Origin: an uncultured Oscillospiraceae bacterium
GTDB lineage: Bacteria > Bacillota > Clostridia > Oscillospirales > Ruminococcaceae
Reading direction: 5' to 3'
Assembly (NCBI GenBank): GCA_934446355.1
Contig: CAKSEC010000011.1
Span: 19,965 to 83,964 of the forward strand
Length of the DNA stretch: 64,000 nucleotides
In this document: positions 25,310-34,191 of the stretch, piece after piece
Position numbering within the stretch: position 1 is the stretch's first letter
Layout of the letters: each line of letters begins with the position of its first letter
Program-made: the position numbers and the translations under genes
Notes under the pieces: generated by a model
What the model was told of the DNA's origin: nothing
What the model saw: only the letters and a program-made list of their open reading frames with translations
Databases searched by the model: none

Positions 25310-27643
25310 ATGAACAGGAACGAATTCTATAAGCAGCTTATGAGCGAATACTCATTCGACGCTGAAAAGATACGTGAAAATGCAAAGCGGAAGAAACCCG
25401 CAAGGCAGAAGCTCCAGCCCATGTATATCGGTATGGCGGCTGCTGCAGCCGTGTGCGTGGTGACTGTCGGCACTATCGCCGCAGTATCGCTTGGAAGAAA
25501 CGGCGGCGTCAGCCTTGTTGACACGGGGCTCACACATCTTTCCGCAAGCGACCGCCTTACTAACGCACTTGCACAGCTTGAAAAGGAAAAGGGCTCTGAG
25601 GAAGCTAAGGATTTCCTCGTTACGTTCTCCGCTCCCATGTCGCCTGAGCAGGCGCGTTCCGTGCTCACCGGCTGGACTGACGGCAGCGTTCCCGTGAAGC
25701 AGCTTTATTTCTCGGACGGCACCAAGCTGTCCGGCGCAGACAGCATCGAGAAGGTTTTCTCTGGCGGCGGAATTTATGAGATAACCGGTGCGGCAGTTTA
25801 TTGCAGCGGCGACACCGCTTCAAAGCTGCAGAGCGACCCGTCTGTGTTCCTTGTTGAGCAGATGGACGAGGTGGACTTCGACAATGCGGCGCCGGTAAAT
25901 ATCAGCGACCTGCAGACCAGCGAGGTCACACCGCCTGATGATATTATAGTACCCCCTGTCACGACTCCTCCGCAGCCTGTTGTCCCTGTCGACCCCGTCA
26001 TTGACGGCACGTCTGACAGCACGCCGACATCTGACGAGCAGAGTTCTGACAGCAGTTCGAGCGAGGAAATGGACGGCACTGCCGAGCCTACCTCCGAAAC
26101 CACCGACGAATCCGACGGCGAGCCGCTTCCTGATGAAACCAACGACCAGCAGGATACGCTTCCGGACGACCCGATAGCGCCTCCGGTAACGAATGAGAGC
26201 GAGCCGGACGGCGGCGACAACAACAGCAGTGTTCCCCCGATAGAGGACACCACCAGTTCGCAGCCCGCAGATAATACCGAGCCGACGCTCACGCTTCCTG
26301 ACGGAGTATCGCTCCCGTCCGTTATAGAGTCGCTCAGCTATAACACGTATATCGTGGCTGACACGGCGTACTTTATAAGCGACGACCTGTTCTATGTAAG
26401 AACGGACAGCGGTATATCCCTGTATCGCTATGACGGCAGCAGCGAAACGCTGATATGCTCTGAGGATATTCAGGACGTAAAGACCGTATGGGTCAGCGAA
26501 AATGGCGGAAGCCTTATCGTGTCAGGGCTTGCCGAGAACGGCACAAGAGGGCGTATGCTCCTTGTGGATTCCAACGCCGAGGAGATAATCGACCTCAGCG
26601 CCGAGGATTACGTAATGTCCGGCACGCTTATCCACGCAGGCTATAACGCAGAATCAGGTCTGCTTGCAATGAATATCCGCGAGGACGGCACTTACTACGT
26701 AAATGCGGCAAGATTGGTGAACGGCAGTCTGGAATATATCGGAATGCCCTTTACCTCAAACTCAAAGGTGGCTCTTGCAGCAAGCAGCGGAGATACGATA
26801 TACCTCACCGAAAGCACTGGCGACGCAGTTGTTCTGTATGCAGTGAACGCTGAAACAGGAAGCTGCACAGAGGTGCACAGATTCGACGCAGGCACTAAGG
26901 TCAGCAGGAATCTGGCGTTCAATTATGGGGTATTTACCCCGTCCTACATTTCAGTGACGGGCATGACCGAGATACTCGACCCCAAGACCGGCTCGCTTAT
27001 AACCGTGTACGACAGCGAGGGCAACCTCAGCTTCGGCGCAAGCCGCTGCAGCTTCACAAGTTCCGGCAGTCTTTACACGATCTCAGGCGGCACGGTAAGC
27101 CCCAGCAGCGACCTTAGTATGCTGGCTCCCGTAGAGTATCGCAAGAGTTCCTCAGGAAAATGGTGCGCAGCGGCAAGCGGCGGCACTGTTAAGATAACCG
27201 AAAGTGTGTACAACAGACGGAATCTCTCCGCTGAGTTTGTATACGAACCGGCGGGCAATGCTTCGGGTGAACTGAAAAAGGCTGCAAACGGTGCAGTTGG
27301 CGTGAATAACGCACTGGCGCTCGGCAGGCTCAGCGAAAGCGGAATAAACACAGCGCAGAAGCTTGACGACTGCATTTCGCTGTACTATTCCGAATCTGCG
27401 GCAAGGAAACTCAAACATCGCTGCTCGTTCGACGGCGTATCGCTTAGCTGCACTGACGGCGGTCTGACGGCGGTGAATGCGGCTGAATCGGTGCTGATAA
27501 TAAACAGCCAGAATGACAGTTCCGCAAGCGGCGTGATATGCGTAAAGGCAGGCACGTTCGCAGGCAAGACTGCATACCGCCAGATAAACGTGACGTTCGT
27601 CAGGGAGAACGGTATCTGGAAGCTTGATAACGTCCTTGGCTGA
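25310..27643 (+). CDS. Probable transmembrane anti-sigma factor with large extracellular domain
   Basis: 777 residues. A 38-residue basic cytoplasmic head is followed by one membrane helix (about 39-62), an alpha/beta extracellular region to about 205, a linker rich in Asp, Ser, Thr and Pro to about 330, and a long beta-rich C-terminus resembling a beta-propeller. The layout and the position behind the ECF gene point to a surface sensor that releases the sigma factor. The head is too short to recognise a zinc anti-sigma motif, so the role is inferred from context. AAAGGAGG precedes the ATG. Confidence 0.65.
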   Translation: MNRNEFYKQLMSEYSFDAEKIRENAKRKKPARQKLQPMYIGMAAAAAVCVVTVGTIAAVSLGRNGGVSLVDTGLTHLSASDRLTNALAQLEKEKGSEEAKDFLVTFSAPMSPEQARSVLTGWTDGSVPVKQLYFSDGTKLSGADSIEKVFSGGGIYEITGAAVYCSGDTASKLQSDPSVFLVEQMDEVDFDNAAPVNISDLQTSEVTPPDDIIVPPVTTPPQPVVPVDPVIDGTSDSTPTSDEQSSDSSSSEEMDGTAEPTSETTDESDGEPLPDETNDQQDTLPDDPIAPPVTNESEPDGGDNNSSVPPIEDTTSSQPADNTEPTLTLPDGVSLPSVIESLSYNTYIVADTAYFISDDLFYVRTDSGISLYRYDGSSETLICSEDIQDVKTVWVSENGGSLIVSGLAENGTRGRMLLVDSNAEEIIDLSAEDYVMSGTLIHAGYNAESGLLAMNIREDGTYYVNAARLVNGSLEYIGMPFTSNSKVALAASSGDTIYLTESTGDAVVLYAVNAETGSCTEVHRFDAGTKVSRNLAFNYGVFTPSYISVTGMTEILDPKTGSLITVYDSEGNLSFGASRCSFTSSGSLYTISGGTVSPSSDLSMLAPVEYRKSSSGKWCAAASGGTVKITESVYNRRNLSAEFVYEPAGNASGELKKAANGAVGVNNALALGRLSESGINTAQKLDDCISLYYSESAARKLKHRCSFDGVSLSCTDGGLTAVNAAESVLIINSQNDSSASGVICVKAGTFAGKTAYRQINVTFVRENGIWKLDNVLG

Positions 27644-27664
27644 AAGCAGTAAAACAGAACAGAT

Positions 27665-27695
27665 ATACGGGCGAGCGATGTTCGCCCGTATTGCA
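27665..27695 (+). terminator. Hairpin between anti-sigma and NusG domain II genes
   Basis: ATACGGGCGA pairs with TCGCCCGTAT. The following T tract is weak (TGCATTTC), and the next ribosome site starts only a few bases on, so it may be a partial terminator or attenuator. Confidence 0.5.
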
Positions 27696-27709
27696 TTTCA
27701 GGAGGGTCA

Positions 27710-28075
27710 ATGAAAGGGAAGCTGGCAGCAGCCTTTGCACTATCAGCCGCAGCAATAGCGGGTATTGTCACATTCGCAGCGATGAGGGCTGTTCCGGTCG
27801 AGCAGCCGGTAGCTGAGATACGGCTTAACGGCGAGGTCATACGAAGCATACCGCTGACCGCCGAGGAAGAATTTACCGTGGACTGCGGCAGCGGCTGGAA
27901 CAGGGTACGTGTGTCCGGCGGCTCAATATGCGTGACAGACGCCGACTGTCCGGACCGTGTGTGCGTGTCCACCGGCGAGATATCGGGCGGGACAGTGCCT
28001 ATAATCTGCCTGCCGCACAGGCTTGAAATAGTGATAGTTTCCGGCGCAGAACCGGAATTTGACGCCGATGTATAA
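27710..28075 (+). CDS. NusG domain II-containing protein
   Basis: 121 residues. A membrane segment (about 5-24) or signal anchor is followed by the extracellular NusG_II domain: EIRLNGEVI, a CxVTDADCPDRVCVSTGEI cysteine motif and the closing IICLPHRLEIVI. Proteins of this family are surface or membrane-tethered and often accompany RnfC or ApbE-type genes; none is seen here. AGGAGG precedes the ATG. It shares orientation with the sigma/anti-sigma pair and may be a member of that unit. Confidence 0.85.
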   Translation: MKGKLAAAFALSAAAIAGIVTFAAMRAVPVEQPVAEIRLNGEVIRSIPLTAEEEFTVDCGSGWNRVRVSGGSICVTDADCPDRVCVSTGEISGGTVPIICLPHRLEIVIVSGAEPEFDADV

Positions 28076-28135
28076 GCACAACGCTTGATTTGGACATTAT
28101 TTGAGCGCTGTTGTGTGAAAAATTTGAAAAAAGTA

Positions 28136-28164
28136 TTAACAATCGGCTGAAAATGTGCTATAAT
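28136..28164 (+). promoter_or_regulatory. Promoter of the penicillin-binding protein gene
   Basis: TTAACA, 17 bp, TATAAT, about 110 bases upstream of the start codon. Confidence 0.75.
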
Positions 28165-28275
28165 AATAATGGAGCGTTATTTGTTCCAAGCAGAAACATT
28201 TGCCCTGAACAGCAATATCGCTTCAGGCAAACGAACCGCTGACCGCCTGCAAACGGCGGCGCAAAGGTGATAAGA

Positions 28276-30576
28276 ATGGACAAGAAAAAAATAAAATACA
28301 TCAAGATAAGAGAGGAGCAGCCCAAAAAGCGCACCTCTAAAAAGAAGCGCAGCCGTGCAATGAAGAATGTCGGCAGGGCGCTGACGATAGTCGGCACGAC
28401 ATTTTCGGCAATGCTGCTGATACTCGTCATAATGGTATGTATCGTGGCGACCGTGCTTGCGGTGTATGTTCTGGACTTCGCCGACAACAGCTATGACGCA
28501 AACCTGCGTGACGTCGAGATGAAGTACACAAGCTTCATTTACGGCTATGACGAGAACAACGAGCTGGTAGAGATAAAGCGGCTTGCGGCGGACGAAAACC
28601 GCGTCTGGGTGGATTACGAGGACATCTCGCAGAACATCATCGACGCAGTCGTTGCGACTGAGGACAGGCGTTTCTATACCCATAAGGGCGTTGACTGGTA
28701 CCGTACTGCGGGCGCATTCTTCTCGAACGGCGACGGCGGCGGCGGTTCTACAATAACCCAGCAGCTTGTAAAGAATATCACCGGCGACGACGAGATAAGG
28801 TGGGAGCGTAAGCTGCGTGAGATATTCCGTGCGCTCAGCCTTGAAGAAAAATACACCAAGATAGATATTCTGGAAAGCTATCTGAACCGTATCTGGTTCG
28901 GCGGAATGGTCTACGGCGTGGGCGCTGCTTCCCAGTACTATTTCGGCAAGGACGCTGCGGACCTCAATATCGGCGAAGCCGCTATTCTTGCGGGCATGAT
29001 AAGAAACCCCGGCAGAATATCCCCCTATGTCGATCTTGAACGCTGCAAGGACCGTCAGAAGTACTCCCTGCGCTGTATGTGGGAACAGGGAATGATAAGC
29101 ACTCAGGATTACGAAGCATTCCGTGACAACGAGATAGAGGTGCATTTCGCAAAGCCGGTCTATGGCGATAATTTCGGCTATATCGACGAGCGCACGCTTG
29201 TATCGGACGATACGCCGGTCAGCAGCGATACTGATCAGGCAGATACCTCCACCTACGAAGCATACAAGTGGAACGGCACTTATAAAGTATCGCAGGACTG
29301 GTATGTTGACGCAGCTATTGATCAGGTAATAAACGACTATGCAGACCTGAAGGGTATTACCTACACCTCGGCGAAAAACGAGATATACAACGGCGGCTAC
29401 AAGGTGTATATCAACGAGAACATGAAGCTCCAGAAGATACTGGAGGAGAAGTACCGTGACCCGTACACCGTGCTGTCGCGATATGACCCCAACGCTGAGG
29501 AAAAGGACCTGATACAGTCGGCGTTCGTTATCATGGACTACACCGGAACGGTGCAGGCGGTCGTCGGCGGTCTTGGCGAGAAGCCGGGCGACGGCGCATT
29601 CAACCGTGCAACTCAGGCAACGCGTGCTCCGGGTTCGACGATGAAGCCGATATCCACATATTCGCTTGCGATACAGAAGAATCTCATCACCTATTCCACG
29701 ATGATCCCTGACGCACGGATCAATATCGGCACAGCGGACGAGCCGGAACTCTGGCCGAAGAACTACGGCGAGGTCATAGGCGACGGCACGCTGCGTACTG
29801 CGTGGTACGGCGTTCAGCACTCGCTGAATACGCTGGCGGCGCGAATAGGCAGAATGAACACGCCGAGGGCTATGTACACTCAGCTGACGCAAATGCTCGG
29901 CATGACCACGCTGGTGGAACAGGATATCGCACTGTCACCGCTTTCATTGGGTGCGCTGACCTACGGCGCTAAGCTGGTCGAGCTTGCCGGCGCATATCAG
30001 ATATTCGGCAACGGCGGCGTATATTACCGACCGATGTTCTACAGCAAGGTCGAGGACAGCAAGGGCAACGTGATACTTGAGCAGGATTTCTACGGCACTC
30101 AGGCTATCGACAGCGACACCGCATGGATAACCAACCGAATGATATACAAGGTTGTAAACGGCGACAGCGGCACGGGACGTCTTGCAAAGCTGGACAACGT
30201 TGAGGTCATCGGTAAGACCGGTACTTCCAACGCAATGACCGACCTGCTGTTCATGGGTCTTACTCCGGAATATATCGGCGGTCTGTGGATAGGCTATGAC
30301 GACAGCCGAATGATAGGCGGTTCGGACGGCTGGCGTGCAGTCGCGACTGTCTGGAAGAACGTCATGGAGGACATTCAGGATACCTCGCAGGTAATGAAGT
30401 TCGTCAAGGACCCGTCCGTTATAGAGAAGCAGTACTGCACAAGAACCGGACTGCTGGCAACGAACAAGTGCAGTTCGACAGATATCGGCTATTACCGAGA
30501 AAGCAATCTCCCCGCTTACTGCAACGGCGACCACGACAAGATTCGTGAAGAGATAGCGGCAAATAATCCGGAATAA
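28276..30576 (+). CDS. Class A penicillin-binding protein (transglycosylase/transpeptidase)
   Basis: 766 residues. A lysine-rich cytoplasmic head and one membrane helix (about 34-66) precede the GT51 glycosyltransferase with catalytic Glu129 in ATEDRRFYTHKG, then GGSTITQQLVKN and RKLREIFRALSLE. The transpeptidase has the SxxK serine at about 454 (APGSTMKP), an SLN motif (QHSLNT) and KTGTSNA. It polymerises and cross-links peptidoglycan at the outer membrane face. The ATG is used because AAAGGTG lies 6 bases upstream; a GTG three codons earlier overlaps that site. It forms a single-gene unit with its own promoter and terminator. Confidence 0.93.
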   Translation: MDKKKIKYIKIREEQPKKRTSKKKRSRAMKNVGRALTIVGTTFSAMLLILVIMVCIVATVLAVYVLDFADNSYDANLRDVEMKYTSFIYGYDENNELVEIKRLAADENRVWVDYEDISQNIIDAVVATEDRRFYTHKGVDWYRTAGAFFSNGDGGGGSTITQQLVKNITGDDEIRWERKLREIFRALSLEEKYTKIDILESYLNRIWFGGMVYGVGAASQYYFGKDAADLNIGEAAILAGMIRNPGRISPYVDLERCKDRQKYSLRCMWEQGMISTQDYEAFRDNEIEVHFAKPVYGDNFGYIDERTLVSDDTPVSSDTDQADTSTYEAYKWNGTYKVSQDWYVDAAIDQVINDYADLKGITYTSAKNEIYNGGYKVYINENMKLQKILEEKYRDPYTVLSRYDPNAEEKDLIQSAFVIMDYTGTVQAVVGGLGEKPGDGAFNRATQATRAPGSTMKPISTYSLAIQKNLITYSTMIPDARINIGTADEPELWPKNYGEVIGDGTLRTAWYGVQHSLNTLAARIGRMNTPRAMYTQLTQMLGMTTLVEQDIALSPLSLGALTYGAKLVELAGAYQIFGNGGVYYRPMFYSKVEDSKGNVILEQDFYGTQAIDSDTAWITNRMIYKVVNGDSGTGRLAKLDNVEVIGKTGTSNAMTDLLFMGLTPEYIGGLWIGYDDSRMIGGSDGWRAVATVWKNVMEDIQDTSQVMKFVKDPSVIEKQYCTRTGLLATNKCSSTDIGYYRESNLPAYCNGDHDKIREEIAANNPE

Positions 30577-30583
30577 TAAATCA

Positions 30584-30614
30584 GCGAGGGGTGTAATGCC
30601 CCTCGCTTCTTTTG
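30584..30614 (+). terminator. Rho-independent terminator
   Basis: GCGAGGGG pairs with CCCCTCGC across a 7-base loop and is followed by TTCTTTTG, downstream of the penicillin-binding protein. Confidence 0.88.
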
Positions 30615-30676
30615 TAGCCGCCCTATATGGTCAATATGCCCAAAATCGCCGCTCGTTTGTTTGTGCAGGATAGCCT

Positions 30677-30705
30677 TTGAAAAAACTGCGAAAATGCTGT
30701 ATAAT
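30677..30705 (+). promoter_or_regulatory. Promoter of the carD-like gene
   Basis: TTGAAA, 17 bp, TATAAT, 38 bases upstream of the start codon. Confidence 0.8.
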
Positions 30706-30742
30706 TAAAGTACAGGACACAGCAGACGGGAAAGGAGATAAA

Positions 30743-31252
30743 ATGGAGCTTAAAGCCGGAAAATGCGTAGTATACAGGACGTCCGAAATATGCCGGATAG
30801 ACGGATTTGAGAAGAAGTGCGCCGATGGAGTGAACGAGCGGGAATACTGCGTGCTGACCCCGCTGTCGGCGGAACACACGCACTACTATATCCCAAGCGA
30901 GCACGCCGCCGAGAAGCTGCGCGAGCCTCTGACCCGTGAGCAAGTCATGGGACTTATCCGGCGCATGGGCGGCGCAGAGGAATGGTGCAGCGACCCCAAC
31001 GAGCGAAAGCAGCGTCACAATTCCGTGCTGGCGGGCGGCGACCATGTAAGGGTGGCTGAAATGCTGCGTTCTATTTACCTTGAAAAGCAGCGGCGTGAGT
31101 CGCAGGGCAAGCGCCTTAATTCCACGGACGAGCGAACTATGAGGGCAGCCGAAGATCTGCTCGGACAGGAGTTCGCGTTCGTCCTCGGAATAAAGCCGGA
31201 GGAAGTAACGGAGTTCATCAGAAGCAATATAGGCAGGTCAGACTGTCGATAA
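30743..31252 (+). CDS. CarD-like transcriptional regulator
   Basis: 169 residues. The N-terminal 60 resemble the CarD/CdnL/TRCF RNA-polymerase-binding domain (GKCVVYRTSEICRIDGFE, then YYIPSE); the rest is helical, as in CarD proteins. They bind the beta subunit and stabilise open complexes. AAAGGAG precedes the ATG; a longer upstream reading overlaps the promoter. The last four residues (SDCR) and the stop codon are supplied by the left end of a hairpin repeat, so insertion of the element seems to have replaced the original C-terminus. Confidence 0.8.
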   Translation: MELKAGKCVVYRTSEICRIDGFEKKCADGVNEREYCVLTPLSAEHTHYYIPSEHAAEKLREPLTREQVMGLIRRMGGAEEWCSDPNERKQRHNSVLAGGDHVRVAEMLRSIYLEKQRRESQGKRLNSTDERTMRAAEDLLGQEFAFVLGIKPEEVTEFIRSNIGRSDCR

Positions 31253-31478
31253 ACCCTCATCTTCGTCGTAAGGCGAAAACCTTTAATGCGCAGCGTCGTG
31301 CTGCGCTTTGGGCTTTCGCTTGTGGCGTCCTGCCACAACAAGCCTAACGGCAGGCGCAAGCAGGACGCTTGCGCCGCTGCCCCAAAAGCCCGACACGACG
31401 TCGGGCAACTAAGGGCAGCCTGCACAAAGCCTAGTCGTTATACTTGTTCCTAGAATCTGAGGGCTTCTCGCCAGTCTG
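31239..31478 (+). repeat. Structured hairpin element, copy 2, with 150-bp insert
   Basis: It has the same outer arms and internal loop strands (TCTTCGTCGT, CCTAGAATC) as copies 1 and 3. The 5' half of the inner helix is replaced by about 150 bp carrying four perfect hairpins (stems GCGCAGC, TTGTGGC, GGCGCAAGC, GCCCGAC). The GCACAAAGCCTA apex and the 3' inner strand remain. It overlaps the end of the carD-like gene and lies between it and convergent pulA. Confidence 0.8.
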
Positions 31479-31503
31479 GGTGTTGACTTTTTATATTCGG
31501 CGG

Positions 31504-33402
31504 TCACTCAGCGCACAATTCAGCAAGCACCACGCTCACCGGAGCGGCGCAAAGCGTTCCGTCCGTGTGATACAGCGGCTGTGAAGAAGCTTTGGTGCTG
31601 TCCGCATAAACTGCAGCCCTGCCGCCCGCATGATACTGCACGGGCTGTCCGGAAGCGTTAACCAGAAGCCGCAGACTGCCGCAGCGCATAACGAACGCAC
31701 CCTCGCAGATATCCTCGAAGCTTATCTTATTGCGGATATCCTCCGCAGTCCTCAGGCGAAGCTGTGGGAAACGCTTTCTTATTGCGACAAGCCCTCGGTA
31801 GTACTCCACCATGTCCCGCCTGAGCGTCACATCGTCCCATTTCAGGCTGTTCACGCTGTCCGGTGAATTATAGCTGTCGTGGACGTAGCCGCCGCTGCCG
31901 TCCGGCTTGCTTCTGAGGAACTCCTGACCCGCCTGCATGAACGGTATCCCCTGAGAAAAGAACACCAGCGCCGCCGCAAGTCTGTCGGCGGCTTTTATTC
32001 TGTCCTCGTCAGCTTCCGGCATAGAGCATTTCAGCTTGTCGTAAAGCGTGAGATTGTCGTGCGCTTCAACGTAATTCACCGAATGCTGCGGTTTCTGCGA
32101 CCAGATCTGCCATTCCTCCCGCCCGATATCCTCGCGGTATATCCCGCCGCACATCACCGATTTAATAAGTTCGGTGCGCTCTTTCGTGGTAATGCCGTTC
32201 ACGAATCCGCAGTCGGCGTCGCTGAACACCGAGCCTTTCACGCCGTCCCGCAGGTCGTCAGAGAATACCGCATAGCCGGAAAGCTTTGATATATTGCGCT
32301 TTTCTCCTCGCCTGTCCTCCGCAAGAGGACTGCAGCTGCCCGTCCAGCCCTCGCCGTACAGCAGTATCGACGGGTTTATCGCCCTCAGGCGTTCTGCGCA
32401 GCGGCTGAGCGTGTCGGTATCAAGCAGCCCCATCAGGTCGAACCGAAAGCCGTCCAGCTTGTATTCCTCAGCCCAGAAGCACAGGCTGTCGCATATGAAT
32501 TTCGACGCCATAGACCGCTCGCTTGCGAACTCGTTGCCGCAGCCTGAGCCGTTGGACAGCGTTCCGTCGTCGTTATGGCGGAAATAGTACTCCGGCACAG
32601 TCTTTTCAAATGCGGAGTTTTCGGCGCAGTACACGTGATTATATACCACGTCCATTATCACGCCAAGATCTGCGCTGTGCGCCGCCTGAACCAGCCGCTT
32701 GAATTCACGGACACGTTCTGCGCCGTCGTCCGGCGAACAGGAATAGCTGCCCTCTGGGGTGTTGTAGTTCAGCGGGTCATAGCCCCAGTTGTACCCGCTT
32801 TCGGGGTCGTGTTCGTCCACTGTCGCAAAGTCGAACACCGGCAGCAGGTGGATATGCGTTGCGCCCAGTCCTGCGATATATTCAAGCCCCGTGCGTTCGC
32901 CAAAGCGGTTAGCCGTGCCTTTCTCGCAGAATGCAGCAAACTTGCCCTTATGTACTGCGCCGCTGCTTTCATCGGCGGAAAAATCACGCACGTGAAGTTC
33001 GTAAATCACGGCGTCCACCGGGTCGTCAAGCTTTATCGGGGATTCGCTTTCCCAGTCGGGAGGGTCGGTGCGGCGCAGGTCGACCGCCATTCCCCTGACG
33101 CCGTTCGCACACGCCGCTTTTGCGTAGATGTCGGCAGTTTCCTGCGATATATCGCCGTGCGTTATCGTATAGGTGTAGTATATCCCGTGCATATCGCCGG
33201 AAATATATGCGCTCCACACGCCGCCGGTGCGGGTCATTTCTGTCCGAGAAAACGGCTGTGCTTCTCCGCTCTTGAAGAGATTCAGCACTGCGCATTCCGC
33301 AGTCGGCGACCACAGCCTGAATGCCGTGCCCTCCGGCGAATAAATAGCCCCAAGTTCGCCGTCATAGGCATATTCACGGTCGAGCCTTTCAAAGTCCGTC
33401 AC
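31504..33402 (-). CDS. pulA: Type I pullulanase
   Basis: 632 residues. An N-terminal CBM48-like domain (GTAFRLWSPTAECAVLNLF) leads into a GH13 barrel with region I VMDVVYNHV, region II DGFRFDLMG (nucleophile Asp), region III LYGEGW (acid/base Glu) and region IV VEAHDN. It cleaves alpha-1,6 branches of glycogen or pullulan. No signal peptide is present, so it is intracellular and would complement the glycogen phosphorylase gene 4 kb away. The GTG start overlaps the upstream glycosylase stop by 4 bases (GTGA) and has GGAGG upstream. It is the last gene of the murA operon. Confidence 0.92.
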   Translation of the reverse strand: MTDFERLDREYAYDGELGAIYSPEGTAFRLWSPTAECAVLNLFKSGEAQPFSRTEMTRTGGVWSAYISGDMHGIYYTYTITHGDISQETADIYAKAACANGVRGMAVDLRRTDPPDWESESPIKLDDPVDAVIYELHVRDFSADESSGAVHKGKFAAFCEKGTANRFGERTGLEYIAGLGATHIHLLPVFDFATVDEHDPESGYNWGYDPLNYNTPEGSYSCSPDDGAERVREFKRLVQAAHSADLGVIMDVVYNHVYCAENSAFEKTVPEYYFRHNDDGTLSNGSGCGNEFASERSMASKFICDSLCFWAEEYKLDGFRFDLMGLLDTDTLSRCAERLRAINPSILLYGEGWTGSCSPLAEDRRGEKRNISKLSGYAVFSDDLRDGVKGSVFSDADCGFVNGITTKERTELIKSVMCGGIYREDIGREEWQIWSQKPQHSVNYVEAHDNLTLYDKLKCSMPEADEDRIKAADRLAAALVFFSQGIPFMQAGQEFLRSKPDGSGGYVHDSYNSPDSVNSLKWDDVTLRRDMVEYYRGLVAIRKRFPQLRLRTAEDIRNKISFEDICEGAFVMRCGSLRLLVNASGQPVQYHAGGRAAVYADSTKASSQPLYHTDGTLCAAPVSVVLAELCAE

Positions 33403-33902
33403 TTGGTGCCTCCCAGATACTTCAATATTTCGGCGTACCTCTCAGCCAGCTTTTCCCGACTGACGGCGCAGTTTGCGGGACTGGTCGAGGGCAGGCACAC
33501 CGCCGGCATACATTCCGGAAAGAACCGCTCGTACAGGCTCTGCGCCTTTTTGCCGGTCGTGAATACCGCACGGATATCGGCGGAATCGAATATAAGCTGC
33601 AGCCGGTTCGGGACTGCGTTTTTTATGCTGCTGTCCGCTGCGCCGGTGATGGTGCATTCAGCCAGTACGTCCCACAGCGCAACGCCGTGCCGCAGGCACA
33701 TATCACGTCTGGCGGGAATATCTTCGGGGAACGGCTCGGACAGCACCTGCGACAATACGCCCCAGAAGCGGTTCTGCGGGTGCATATAATAAAACCCCCG
33801 CTCCCTTGACCGGGGCGAGGGCATTGTGCCGAGAATCAGCACGCGGCTGCAGCTGTCAAATACCGGCGGAAATTCGTGAAATGTGCGCTGCTCAGAACTC
33901 AT
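33399..33902 (-). CDS. DNA-deoxyinosine glycosylase (uracil-DNA glycosylase superfamily)
   Basis: 167 residues. LILGTMPSP at the start, the YYMHPQNRFWG motif and the closing LPSTSPANC match the family that excises hypoxanthine or uracil from DNA. The ATG was chosen over a GTG three codons earlier; neither has a strong site. The gene begins 11 bp inside the upstream Dabb gene, so it is probably translated by coupling. It overlaps pulA by 4 bases at its end. Confidence 0.82.
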   Translation of the reverse strand: MSSEQRTFHEFPPVFDSCSRVLILGTMPSPRSRERGFYYMHPQNRFWGVLSQVLSEPFPEDIPARRDMCLRHGVALWDVLAECTITGAADSSIKNAVPNRLQLIFDSADIRAVFTTGKKAQSLYERFFPECMPAVCLPSTSPANCAVSREKLAERYAEILKYLGGTK

Positions 33903-34179
33903 AGTCCACACTGTGCGCCGCTGTGCGTATGCTCTTGCAGAAGTCGGAAACCTCGACGTGGAGCGGGTTGGTGGAATAGGCGTTCAGCGCTTCCATGCTG
34001 TCGAACTCGCTGACCAGAACTGCGTCAAAGCTGCGGTCGGACGGGTTCATGTTTATGCCGACTTCCATTGCACGGATTTCGGGTATCCTGCCCTTGAGTG
34101 CCAGCAGTCTGTCACGGAACAGGAGCATATTCTCCCGCTCGCCTTCTTTGAATTTCCACATTACGATGTGCTTTATCAT
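33892..34179 (-). CDS. Dabb-family (stress-response A/B barrel) protein
   Basis: 95 residues, a single ferredoxin-like Dabb domain: IKHIVMWKFKEG at the start, a central helix with LLALKGRIPEI, then MEVGINMNPSDRSFDAVLVSEFDSMEALNAY and a C-terminal HVEV. The family forms dimeric barrels; its biochemical role is mostly unknown. It lies 12 bp after the MBL hydrolase gene in the murA operon. Confidence 0.9.
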   Translation of the reverse strand: MIKHIVMWKFKEGERENMLLFRDRLLALKGRIPEIRAMEVGINMNPSDRSFDAVLVSEFDSMEALNAYSTNPLHVEVSDFCKSIRTAAHSVDYEF

Positions 34180-34191
34180 ATTCAGTACCTC

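Noticed and set aside
28177..29892. 571-residue open frame on the minus strand
   Set aside because: Antisense to the class A penicillin-binding protein, whose motifs are complete.
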